In this document: in pieces, positions 18,901 to 28,273 of the stretch
How the letters are laid out: every line of letters starts with the position of its first letter
How positions within the stretch are numbered: position 1 is the stretch's first letter
Source of the DNA: Homalodisca vitripennis
Taxonomy: Eukaryota > Arthropoda > Insecta > Hemiptera > Cicadellidae
NCBI RefSeq assembly: GCF_021130785.1
Contig: NC_060207.1
Span: 2,316,501 to 2,380,500, forward strand
DNA: 64,000 nt
Direction of reading: 5' to 3'
Program-made: the position numbers and the translations under genes
The notes under the pieces: generated by a model
The model's input: the letters and a program-made list of their open reading frames with translations, nothing else
Told to the model about the DNA's origin: nothing
Database searches by the model: none

Positions 18901-19913
18901 TATTTGTACTTGGAATTGTAACTTCGTTTCTCAAATAATTGTATATCTTTTAAGGACATTGGATACTCGAAACCTGAAAATATCTCGTCATTTACAAATT
19001 TTTCATATTGTTTTGATCTTTCGCAGTCTCTTTCGGGTTTTTCAATAGCACATCGGATAGAATAAATAAAGCAATAATCATCTTTATTTTTGATATTTAT
19101 ACAAGCTTTTTTATCTTTGATTTTCTTTGGCAAATCGATATATGATCCTGCGTTCATCATTTCGTGTTTGTTAAGGCTCAAAACTAGTTGTTTGCAGCTT
19201 TTAAATGTCCATCCAGAACCCTTATTTGGATGATTTGTCTGTTCTCGATGTGTTAATTTATTAAATTGCTTAGTAATAAAGTCGTTTACGTCAAATATTT
19301 CGTCTGATTTTATAGTAAAGTACATTGGACACGTTTGTGTTTCACCGTTCACTAAAGTTCGTTCGTATTCGCATTCTAAAGATAAATAACCTTTCATATT
19401 TTTAACGGTTTCTTGAAATTTTTCTATTAAACTTTTAATCTCTGGCCTCATAATTGATAGATATTTGTAAATTGACATGAACTTATCGTTTAAATTCGTT
19501 AAAATGTATTGCTTGAAAAGACCGTGTATTGAGGATAAAACTTCTACATCAATGATATTTTTAGGTTTTTCGTTAAGAGTTTTATCAATTTCTTCGATCA
19601 TTTCAGACTTAGTTTTATCGTTTGTTTCTAAGGACAATTTTTCAGCGATTGATTGAATTTTTTCATCATTAAATAGATTGAGATCTTTTTTATCTTCCTT
19701 AAAGCTTTTCTTTAATTCACGCAATTTTTCTATATTGTACATCTTTTCGTGACCATCGATTTGATTCTCTTTAGCCCAAGTCCTCAAATAATTTAGTTCT
19801 TTTTCATAAATATCTTTATTTTTCAGATGATTCTTCGAATTATAATGCCGAGTATAGTGATGTTCAAAAACATCTTTTTTGCAGTATGGGCACTCTATCT
19901 TTTTCCGCTCCAT
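15969..19913 (-). CDS. Protein-primed family B DNA polymerase
   Basis: This is one uninterrupted 1314-residue frame. The N-terminus has a C2H2-like finger (C8, C11, H23, H29). Residues about 280-400 contain 'NKDDYCFIYSIRCAI', common in arthropod Maverick polymerases. The exonuclease motifs are Exo I YMDFES (about 458), Exo II 'HNMSNYDTHL' (about 628) and Exo III 'YNIQDVLLLAD' (about 803). A Cys/His block 'DHCHLTGKFRGAAHRICN' near 600 resembles an endonuclease-VII-type zinc fold. RGGISQ (about 871) is the YxGG-like element linking exonuclease and polymerase. Motif A is DANNLYGYG (about 903), motif B KLMNNSVFGKS (about 1048) and motif C YMDTDS (about 1144). It replicates the linear genome using a terminal protein. 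The start is in ATTTAAATATGG-like context. It appears catalytically intact. Confidence 0.96.
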   Translation of the reverse strand: MERKKIECPYCKKDVFEHHYTRHYNSKNHLKNKDIYEKELNYLRTWAKENQIDGHEKMYNIEKLRELKKSFKEDKKDLNLFNDEKIQSIAEKLSLETNDKTKSEMIEEIDKTLNEKPKNIIDVEVLSSIHGLFKQYILTNLNDKFMSIYKYLSIMRPEIKSLIEKFQETVKNMKGYLSLECEYERTLVNGETQTCPMYFTIKSDEIFDVNDFITKQFNKLTHREQTNHPNKGSGWTFKSCKQLVLSLNKHEMMNAGSYIDLPKKIKDKKACINIKNKDDYCFIYSIRCAIEKPERDCERSKQYEKFVNDEIFSGFEYPMSLKDIQLFEKRSYNSKYKYPKMSINVYSFDESIKVVPLQISEKYDAELNIDLLYVKQEDKSHFVLITDLNRLVSSQLSKHEHKKLLCRRCLSHFYKSGDLADHLEICKQHEVCKPIMPFPGQTTKFTNYQKKFSHPYVIYMDFESILEKIPTCKNNPQKSTTTKIQKHIPYGFTLYLVSNVTNRMYKPICYRAKNEEELPNVPTKLFEELNKLSKYIAKKYNSKNMKPMKLTDEEEISYQNSNLCHICEEISYQDTEKTLGFLPDNWSSAYDAFKKCRDHCHLTGKFRGAAHRICNLNLKFPQNIPVFCHNMSNYDTHLYIKELAKQYGNVDLIANTDERYINYSVNSGYGYEFDGDKPRKFIKFSFVDTFRFMASSIEKLAKNLKKEDFKHTNHFIQDGRILNEIIERQPNDEEEIFKILSGKGIFPYEFIDSIEKLDYKEELKIQDFYSLLTDESISEKDYQHYLNVWNKLKEKNLGNYSDLYNIQDVLLLADIFENFRNICLNCYKLDPAHYLTAPSLAWDAMLKLTKIELQLINDYNMYLMIEKGIRGGISQCIKRYVKANNKYLKDFDKTKPENYLLYVDANNLYGYGLMQKLPFSDIKWMDPKTYTTEEWKETILELTGDEDYGYILEVDLGYPTNLHEHHKDLPLAPEHFKNKLCTTLLDKTEYVVHSRNLKFYLEQGMILKRVNRVIAFDQKPFMKEYIDFNTNMRTKATSDFEKDFYKLMNNSVFGKSMENVRNRCDIKLGNEEFSMKQAKKTNFKCFNIFDDNCIASHMYKQKVKFNKPIYIGFSVLDLSKLLMYEFYYNKLKKFDPDLNLCYMDTDSYFLELKRDPFKIIKENIDDFDTSDYPKDHECFTTKNKKVIGKFKDELNSEVLEEFCGLRSKMYSYKYLDKNPVRCKGIKRSVVNKTINIENLKRCLFEDKEEFREMTVIKSYKHELYTVTINKLALNAKDDKRIVLENKIDTVPYGYKNEAKSDILDELNKLGNFDM

Positions 19914-20010
19914 ATTTAAAGAGCAAAAATTTGTAAACTAAAATTTTGAGAAGTAGTGATTTTTGACACAAATCAGCACAATTTCTGGTCAAATGTTTTC
20001 AGATTGTTCT

Positions 20011-20068
20011 ATTTATTATAGAAAAATCTTTTAACTAAATTTAGTTAAAAGATTTTTCTATAATAAAT
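20011..20068. promoter_or_regulatory. 58-bp perfect palindrome ending in a start codon
   Basis: Two 29-bp arms are exact reverse complements with no loop, meeting between 20039 and 20040. The right edge supplies the 'AT' of the ATG at 20067 within ATAAATGG. The left edge gives ATAAATAG on the other strand, so that side lacks an ATG. It could be a bidirectional promoter, a cruciform, or the product of a hairpin-mediated terminal rearrangement. The left inverted repeat has no such palindrome. Confidence 0.85.
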
Positions 20069-20376
20069 GGCGGCGCTGTTACAAGAGTTGAATAAGGTTG
20101 GTGAACTAAGATTCAAAGAATATAAGAAATTAGTGGAATTGGAAGAAAAAAAGAGATATAGAATCTTGAATTTGGAGAAAATGAAAGATAAATTCGGGTT
20201 TACAATAATTGCCGAGTTGGAAGATTGTAAAGTACACTTGCCGAACAGATTTTTGACTGTTTTGGATGAAAAAAAAGATTAAAGAATTAAACAAAAATGA
20301 AAAATTACACTTGATTGATACTGGAAAAAAGACTATTAAAGATAAAGACTGTGTTACAATTAACTTTGTAGAATAA
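20067..20376 (+). pseudogene. Inverted-repeat gene, right copy, frameshifted
   Basis: The frame opens with ATG in ATAAATGG and covers 71 residues (MAALLQELNKVGELRFKEYK at the start), including KDKFGFTIIAELEDCKVHLP as in the left copy. It then shifts in a run of eight A at 20269-20276 and hits a stop at 20280-20282. The downstream sequence still resembles the left copy's tail in another frame, up to a TAA at 20374-20376. A one-base length change in the A run therefore broke it. This copy has no nonsense codon at the position where the left copy is broken, so the two copies failed independently. Confidence 0.82.
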
Positions 20377-20592
20377 AGATTTTTTATTAAGATTTCTAGG
20401 ATTTTTTCATTAAAACAGCTTATAAATGTAGAAGCAAACATTGAACAGTAAAACAGCTAAAGATTCGGTTATTTAACATTCGTGCTTTCCTGTTAGATTT
20501 CTTAGATTTGTTTATTGTTCAATGGACAGTATTTTACATTGATTTTCTGACTGTCCCAAAAGTGCGCCAGAACCGCCATATTCATATCTACT

Positions 20593-22269
20593 TATATATA
20601 TATATTTCATATTACTGGAATTTGTTTTACCATCAGGGAAAGCAGGGTAACATTATAATTCTGTATTGTAAACAATAAAAGAGATGCAGAAGAAAATTTG
20701 TAATTATATTATTTAAAATTTATAGCAACTGTTACATCCTTTAGTTGTACAATATTATAGAGAGAAAAAGAACAATAATATTGTCAAAAAATAAAATTCA
20801 CGTTTGTGAAAATAGTCTTCCAATTACAGTTAAATATTCAGATATAAAGGTCTCTGGAGCAGTATCAGGATCAGTATACACAACTTTATTCGTTGATTAT
20901 GATTTTTGAATTAACATGCACTCTTCGAAAATATAACAAGCAAACGTATACAAGTACCTGAAGATGAATTCTTCGAACTCGAAATGTAAATGGCACCAAT
21001 AGAAATGTGTTTCAAGGATTATTCTAATTAGTTCTATTACACTCTTTTCGAGGCTACATTTCAAATATTTCTTTGTGTTTATAACAAAACTTTAACAATA
21101 AGTCTAAAATTCAAGGCTACACGATCTAAGTTGTATGAAAAAAGACTCAATTTAGATCAATTATTTCTGAGGCACTTTTGGGGCCACTGACAATTGAATT
21201 AATTTGTATACTGTACACTTTAAGAAATTTTGAACTGAACAAATTTTCAAATTACTCAAAACCTTTCAATTTTTATGGTAATACATAATCGTATCTCTGT
21301 AATCAAGCAATTTAGAGTAAATATAGTAAAAAAGAACATTGTAAAAGAATGTCCTCATGTAGTTTTGTACGAAATTATTATGATAACTAATTACTCATTA
21401 AATTTAACAGGAAAATCACGTTATATCAGCTGTGTACTTCTAAGCTGTTTATTGAAAGATTTTGTAAATATTTGTAAAACTTGGTAAAACATCTATTTTA
21501 AATAAAAGACCACTTGAAAAAGTACTGGAAATTCTTGTAAAACCAATGAAAATTTGCTATAACCAATGAAGAAAAGAAATTAAAAATCTCTCATTGGATA
21601 CATCATTGTGTTGTATTCAAGCATATTTTACATTCCAATTGGATTTTTCATTTATATTTAAGTGTTATATTTTTCTGGATTACTTCTTTGAACAGTATTT
21701 TACTTTGATTTTCGGTCTGTACCGTATCCAAAATTCCCGTATTCACATCTACACACACCAATCCATGGGATTCGGCTGTACGCTAGCAATCATTTTCATA
21801 CTAGTTATATGAGTAACCATGGTATCAACAAAAAATGGCAGTATACTTTAATTTGCAAACAAAATATAAACTAGCAATATGATAGTTACATAGACTGCGC
21901 CAGACGCTCTAGTGTTCTTGTTGTGTTATTAGACCACTTATCACTTCTCAGTATAAATCTGCAGTGAAGGTGTGTGGATATAATAATATAGTACCCATAG
22001 CAACTAAGATAGTTAATGTAAACGAAATTAAAAATCCGCGATTTTGAAAGCTTTGATTTTATGTTATTATTTCAGTACATTAATACTATAATGTTGTTTA
22101 TAAAAAATACTAATTATTAACTAGCATGTTGTAATTGTTATATTAATAGCAATGTGTTTATCTTATGGTGTGTTTGTGACTAAAAATTTGCATCACTATC
22201 AAAACGAACGAGATGCAAAATGTATCAAATAAGTATGGTTCTAAATGAGGGAACAATTTAAAAATAACA
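20593..22269. other. Flanking host DNA with a stray Maverick-like end
   Basis: No gene is supported here. Short open frames at 21275-21487 and 21594-21812 have no recognisable features. Between 21688 and 21753 the sequence resembles the element's right terminus (entered separately). Confidence 0.55.
21688..21753. repeat. Diverged terminal-repeat fragment of a related Maverick
   Basis: 'aacagtattttactttgatttt' and the following 'ctgtaccg...cccgtattcacatctac' align in order with 20525-20592 of the right terminus (gacagtattttacattgatttt...ctgtccc...gccatattcatatctac). A short gap is needed in the middle. It has the same orientation and lies about 1.16 kb outside the intact end. It is most simply the end of an older, otherwise lost, related copy. 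Confidence 0.6.
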
Positions 22270-22415
22270 TTCAAGATTTATTAATAAATAGTCATTTACA
22301 TAGAACATAGAATATACTTTATTCCAGAAAATATAGATTAACACAAATACACACATAATTACGTGTAGGAATTAATCGCCACAGTATCCAGTGCGCGTGG
22401 CTAGCTCAAGTGAAA
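22270..22415 (-). repeat. 3' end fragment of the CR1/Jockey-like retroelement family
   Basis: On the minus strand this region shares 'ctggatactgtggc...attcct' and 'ttctggaataaa' with the 3' end of the non-LTR element at 25940-26060. It looks like a 5'-truncated copy of that family. It directly borders the satellite array. Confidence 0.55.
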
Positions 22416-22440
22416 GTTGTACTTAATTTTATAGTGTTCT

Positions 22441-25275
22441 TAACAAGTAAATCATACGGTGAAGTCACTGTGTGTACACACCCCACAATTAACTATTATT
22501 GTAAACATAACATGTACTCTTATACAAAAATTTGAAAAAATATCAATATTAACAAGTAAATCATACGGTGAAGTCACCGTGTGTACACACCCCACAATTA
22601 ACTATTGTACACATAACATGTAATCTTATACAAAAATTTGAAAAAATATCAATATTAACAAGTAAATCGTACGGTGAAGTCACCGTGTGTACACACCCCA
22701 CAATTAACTATTATTGTACACATAACATGTAATCTTATACCAAAATTTGAAAAAATATCAATATTAACAAGTAAATCATACGGTGAAGTCACCGTGTGTA
22801 CACACCCCACAATTAACTATTGTACACATAACATGTAATCTTATACAAAAATTTGAAAAAATATCAATATTAACAAGTAAATCGTACGGTGAAGTCACCG
22901 TGTGTACACACCCCACAATTAACTATTGTACACATAACATGTAATCTTATACCAAAATTTGAAAAAATATCAATATTAACAAGTAAATCATACGGTGAAG
23001 TCACCGTGTGTACACACCCCACAATTAACTATTATTGTAAACATAACATGTACTCTTATACCAAAATTTGAAAAAATATCAATATTAACAAGTAAATCAT
23101 ACGGTGAAGTCACCGTGTGTACACACCCCACAATTAACTATTATTGTAAACATAACATGTACTCTTATACAAAAATTTGAAAAAAATATCAATATTAACA
23201 AGTAAATCATACGGTGAAGTCACTGTGTGTACACACCCCACAATTAACTATTATTGTAAACATAACATGTACTCTTATACCAAAATTTGAAAAAAATATC
23301 AATATTAACAAGTAAATCATACGGTGAAGTCACCGTGTGTACACACCCCACAATTAACTATTATTGTAAACATAACATGTACTCTTATACCAAAATTTGA
23401 AAAAATATCAATATTAACAAGTAAATCATACGGTGAAGTCACCGTGTGTACACACCCCACAATTAACTATTGTACACATAACATGTAATCTTATACCAAA
23501 ATTTGAAAAAATATCAATATTAACAAGTAAATCATACGGTGAAGTCACCGTGTGTACACACCCCACAATTAACTATTATTGTAAACATAACATGTACTCT
23601 TATACCAAAATTTGAAAAAATATCAATATTAACAAGTAAATCATACGGTGAAGTCACCGTGTGTACACACCCCACAATTAACTATTATTGTAAACATAAC
23701 ATGTACTCTTATACCAAAATTTGAAAAAATATCAATATTAACAAGTAAATCATACGGTGAAGTCACCGTGTGTACACACCCCACAATTAACTATTATTGT
23801 AAACATAACATGTACTCTTATACAAAAATTTGAAAAAATATCAATATTAACAAGTAAATCATACGGTGAAGTCACTGTGTGTACACACCCCACAATTAAC
23901 TATTATTGTAAACATAACATGTACTCTTATACAAAAATTTGAAAAAATATCAATATTAACAAGTAAATCATACGGTGAAGTCACCGTGTGTACACACCCC
24001 ACAATTAACTATTGTACACATAACATGTAATCTTATACCAAAATTTGAAAAAAATATCAATATTAACAAGTAAATCATACGGTGAAGTCACCGTGTGTAC
24101 ACACCCCACAATTAACTATTATTGTAAACATAACATGTACTCTTATACCAAAATTTGAAAAAATATCAATATTAACAAGTAAATCATACGGTGAAGTCAG
24201 TGTGTGTACACACCCCACAATTAACTATTATTGTAAACATAACATGTACTCTTATACCAAAATTTGAAAAAAAATATCAATATTAACAAGTAAATCATAC
24301 GGTGAAGTCACTGTGTGTACACACCCCACAATTAACTATTATTGTAAACATAACATGTACTCTTATACCAAAATTTGAAAAAAATATCAATATTAACAAG
24401 TAAATCATACGGTGAAGTCACTGTGTGTACACACCCCACAATTAACTATTATTGTAAACATAACATGTACTCTTATACCAAAATTTGAAAAAAATATCAA
24501 TATTAACAAGTAAATCATACGGTGAAGTCACTGTGTGTACACACCCCACAATTAACTATTATTGTAAACATAACATGTACTCTTATACCAAAATTTGAAA
24601 AAAATATCAATATTAACAAGTAAATCATACGGTGAAGTCACTGTGTGTACACACCCCACAATTAACTATTATTGTAAACATAACATGTACTCTTATACCA
24701 AAATTTGAAAAAAATATCAATATTAACAAGTAAATCATACGGTGAAGTCACTGTGTGTACACACCCCACAATTAACTATTATTGTAAACATAACATGTAC
24801 TCTTATACCAAAATTTGAAAAAAATATCAATATTAACAAGTAAATCATGCAGTGAAGTTAGTGTGTGTACACACCCCACAATTAACTATTATTGTAAACA
24901 TAACATGTACTCTTATAACAAAATTTGAAAAAAATATCAATATTAACAAGTAAATCATACGGTGAAGTCAGTGTGTGTACACACCCCACAATTAACTATT
25001 ATTGTAAACATAACATGTACTCTTATACCAAAATTTGAAAAAAATATCAATATTAACAAGTAAATCATACGGTGAAGTCAGTGTGTGTACACACCCCACA
25101 ATTAACTATTATTGTAAACATAACATGTACTCTTATACCAAAATTTGAAAAAAATATCAATATTAACAAGTAAATCATACGGTGAAGTCAGTGTGTGTAC
25201 ACACCCCACAATTAACTATTATTGTAAACATAACATGTACTCTTATACCAAAATTTGAAAAATATCTATATTAAC
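22441..25275. repeat. Satellite array, about 26 units of 104-110 bp
   Basis: Units begin 'aacaagtaaatcatacggtg'. Each contains two inverted motifs: acggtga-ag-tcaccgt and the 12-bp palindrome gtgtgtacacac. Short units have 'actattgtacacataacatg' and long ones 'actattattgtaaacataac'. The left two thirds mix short and long units with caccg, and the right third is uniform with cactg and then cagtg variants. The 60-61-codon frames repeated in the array are by-products of the unit and not genes. Confidence 0.95.
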
Positions 25276-25559
25276 AAAATTATAAAGCCAGTTTTTTATT
25301 TATTCTTAAATTTTTTTACTATTTTTACAATTTTTTATTTGAAAAGGCTGAAGACTAACAAAACGTTGGACCCATAAAAGAAAAGCTTGTTTTGAAAATT
25401 GACTTATTTACCTTCTGTCTTATGAACAGCCACAGTATGTCATCTCTTGTTCTTTGGTAAACTGTCTTTCCTGTTTCCACTTTTCTCAAAGAAAAGTTTT
25501 AATACTTTGAATTAACATAAACATTTTAGTGCTAATATTCTTAGATATTTATAAATAGG

Positions 25560-25935
25560 TAATCCATACTTTTTTGGAATTATTCTTATGAAGTGATTTT
25601 GTATTAAATTCAACGGTTGTATGGTTATATTGTCAGCAACTCCCCAATTTTCTATACCATAATGCAATTTAGAATGAATTAATGCAAAATAGTCTCATTC
25701 ATTTATTCATTAAACTTCTCTTGGTTCTGATGTTAATTGGTTCATTAAATAAGAATTCTGATGTTTCTTCTTAAAACTACTTGAATGCTGTTTATATGTG
25801 TATAAGTTTTTCATCAATGTTTATTCCTAAATATTTAATTTGTTCACCTCAATCGTTAATTTCACAATTTAAGTTTAAATGGCTTGACAATCTAATCTAA
25901 GAAATTTCAACATCGAATTAGTATCCATTTAAATC
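25560..25935 (-). pseudogene. Old RT remnant, downstream part (split by a nested insertion)
   Basis: The minus strand reads EQIKYLGINIDEKL and, after frameshifts, 'IHSKLHYGI.NWG'-like pieces. These are the RT thumb and C-terminal part of a CR1/Jockey-like polymerase. Its upstream half, containing SPQGSVLGPMLFLI and FADDIAL, lies at about 30445-30690 on the same strand. The two halves flank the element at about 25940-30440. Multiple stops make it dead. Confidence 0.7.
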
Positions 25936-26392
25936 CAAATGTATTTGATAATAATGATAACAATGATTTATTCCAGAATAAATACAGGTATTTTACAAAG
26001 TTGTAGACAGGAATTACACTGCCACAGTTTCCAGTAGCGTGGCAGCGCTACACAAACAAAAACATGAATATTGTTCAGTCCAGCAAAGTAACTGTCCTTT
26101 GATAAGAGCAGCACCACGCTCTGTGCCGTCTGTGCTCACTATACACTATATACACTATGCTACACCAACTGTATGAAAATTGTATACATAATTACTTAAA
26201 ATGTAACTTAAAATTACTTATTCCATACATTCTACAACTAAAACATTATTAATATTAGAAAACAAAAACAAAATTTAAAGTAATCATATAACTGCCGTAT
26301 CTTCAATTTTTTCCTTTTAACAAAACATACATTTATCTTACATAATCACATTGTTTAGAAAACATAGTCATCGTAACCAAACAGCCAGTATT

Positions 26393-27811
26393 TCAACTCC
26401 CGAGAAAAAGCTCTAATATTTGAACATACTTTTTATTAATTGGCAGTTTATTGAAATATTTTGGGCCTACATAAATAAAAGATTGTCTGAATAGTGATTT
26501 TCTAACTTTAGGCACTCTAAAAACATTATTACTGCAACTTCTTGTACTGTAAAAAAGTTGGTTTGTTCCTGTGTCACCATTTTTAATGTAAAACAAGCGT
26601 AGAACCTTGTAGACAAACAGGTGCTGTACTGGTAAAATTTTTAATTGATGGTATAATGGAAAAGAACTTTCTCTCTTTTGTTTTCTAAGAATTATTCTTA
26701 TACAATAGTTTTGAAAAACACGTATTTTTTTCAATTTTATACTTAAAAGTTCCTCCCCAGCATTGAATCCCGTACTGTAATTTTGAATGTATTAACGCAA
26801 AATAAAGAGTTCTTAATAAAACTTCATTACAAAAGTTTTTCAAAAAATAGAATTTTTTCAAAGCTGGTTGTAGTTGTGTAAGTATCGAATGTACATGTTT
26901 TTCCCATGTAAGTTTTTCATCTAAAATATCTCCAAGATATTTGAAACTAAATTCTTTATTTATGATCAATCAATCACAATTCATGTCAACGCAGTCTAAT
27001 TTGTGGTACTTTAAATTTGACAAGAAACTGAATCCATTAAAATGAAAATTTACATATTTTGTCTTTTTTACATTTAATTCCATTTTATTATTATAACACC
27101 AAAGTCTCAAAAGAAGCAAATCATTTGAGATGTTAACGAATATATCCTGAATATTCTTTTTAGAATAAAAAATAGCTATGTCATCGGCAAAAGCGCTTGG
27201 AATTCCACAGAAATTTGATTCTAGTAAATCGTTTATAAATATTAAAAAAAGAGTAGCAGACAACACGGAACCTTGGGGCACTCCAGCTCTGACAACAGTA
27301 GGGCTACTTAAAGAGTTTTGTATTTTTACACGCTGCTTCCTTCCAGTTAGAAATGTTTCAAACCATTTTAGAGCACTTCCCCTTACTCCTATTGATTCTA
27401 ATTTACATAAAAGTATTTTGTGATTTACTAAATCAAACGCTTTTTTGAAATCTATGAATAATCCCGTAATCTTTTTACATTCGTTAAAACTATTGTAAAT
27501 AAAATTTGTTACATTGATTAGAGCGTCTTCAGTAGACTTTCCCTTTGTGAAACTATATTGCTTAGTGCTAAAAAAATTGTACTATTTAGATACTGAACTA
27601 ATCGCACTTTCATAATCTTCTCAAATATTTTTGAAAAAACTGACAAAAGACTAATTGGGCGGAGGTTATCAATTTTTTTACTTGAATTATTTTTAAAAAT
27701 GGGGACGATTATGATTAGTTTTAAACTTTCAGGAAAAATTCCGTTTGCGAGACTTAAGTTTATAATGTGAGATAAAACAGGTGAGACATATTGAACTATT
27801 TGTTTTATCAA
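26393..27811 (-). pseudogene. Reverse transcriptase part of ORF2 (frameshifted)
   Basis: Four overlapping or adjacent frames encode successive RT pieces. 27518-27811 has 'LRPISLLSVFSKIFEKI' (RT motif 2 region). 26970-27281 has MPQGSVLSATLFLIFINDLL and the catalytic FADD box (AFADDIAIFYS). 26685-26969 has 'FKYLGDILDEKLTWEKHV' and IHSKLQYGIQCWGG. 26393-26734 has the C-terminal 'RQSFIYVGPKYFNKLP'. Breaks lie near 27518, between 27281 and 27518, at 26970 (in-frame stop) and at about 26700. The FADD replaces the more usual YADD, which also occurs in related families. Non-functional as it stands. Confidence 0.82.
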
Positions 27812-28273
27812 TAAAACGGTGATATTGTCAAAACCCGAGGATTTCTTATTTTTTAAGCTATTTATTATTGAGGCTACTTCGTGCGCCGTGGTTGGTTACA
27901 CAAAAAAGGAATTCACTCTACTCGCTAACTGTAATTGGCCTATCTCATTATCCGAGTTTGAGTGAATGTTATGAAAGTATTTGCTTATCTCTTGCGCCAC
28001 GGCGGCAGGGTCCGAAATAGTTTAACCGTTATCTAGTTCAATCTTTTCAACACCCTTTTTATTTTTTGCGCCACTAATTTGATTTATTATCTTCCACTGA
28101 AGTGACGTATCACCTTTATACTCTTCAATTTTCTTGGAATAATAATTGTTTTTTGTAATATTTATTTCGTTTGATAATTTTTTACAAAAGTTATTGTAAT
28201 ACTGTCTAAAAGCAATATCATACGGTCTTTTTTTGTACACTTTGTACAGTTTCTTCTTCCTATTTATTTTTTT
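27812..28273 (-). pseudogene. Linker between endonuclease and RT (broken)
   Basis: The frame 28022-28240 encodes 'YYNNFCKKLSNEINITKNNY' and LQWKIINQISGAKNKKG, the usual linker of this group. A run of nine T at about 28268-28276 shifts the frame relative to the endonuclease. Stop codons near 28022 and 27898 break the link to the RT. Confidence 0.7.

Larger units (their letters stand above)
3283..20592 (-). mobile_element. Endogenous adintovirus / Maverick-Polinton element, near complete
   Basis: The element spans about 17.3 kb, within the usual 15-20 kb Maverick range. Its termini are inverted: 16 bases from 3283 match the reverse complement ending at 20592, and similarity continues inward in patches through a small gene present at both ends. 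The outermost bases are AG...CT, as is usual for Polintons. It encodes the diagnostic pair of retrovirus-like integrase and protein-primed PolB. It also has a full virion set: double jelly-roll capsid, penton-like protein, packaging ATPase, adenain-like protease, PLA2 protein and pX-like basic protein. The 6-bp flanks (3277-3282 and 20593-20598) differ at two G/A positions, so a target-site duplication is possible but unproven. Several small genes are broken, so this is probably an ageing integrated copy. Strand is assigned from the majority of genes. Confidence 0.95.
20005..20592. repeat. Right terminal inverted repeat (degenerate)
   Basis: Read inward from 20592 this matches the left arm: the outer about 60 bp, then the region around the small gene's stop ('taagctgtttt'), then the gene itself. 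This arm is about 230 bp shorter than the left arm because it lacks the block at about 3350-3765. The inner boundary is approximate. Confidence 0.85.

Noticed and set aside
3277..20598. A clean 6-bp target-site duplication around the virus-like element
   Set aside because: The two flanks differ at two positions and both lie in TA repeats, so identity could be chance.
22889..24267. Series of identical 60-61-codon frames
   Set aside because: They are by-products of the satellite unit and recur only where the unit repeats.
22441..25275. Regular repeat spacing suggestive of a CRISPR array
   Set aside because: The whole unit is conserved with no variable spacers, and the context is eukaryotic.
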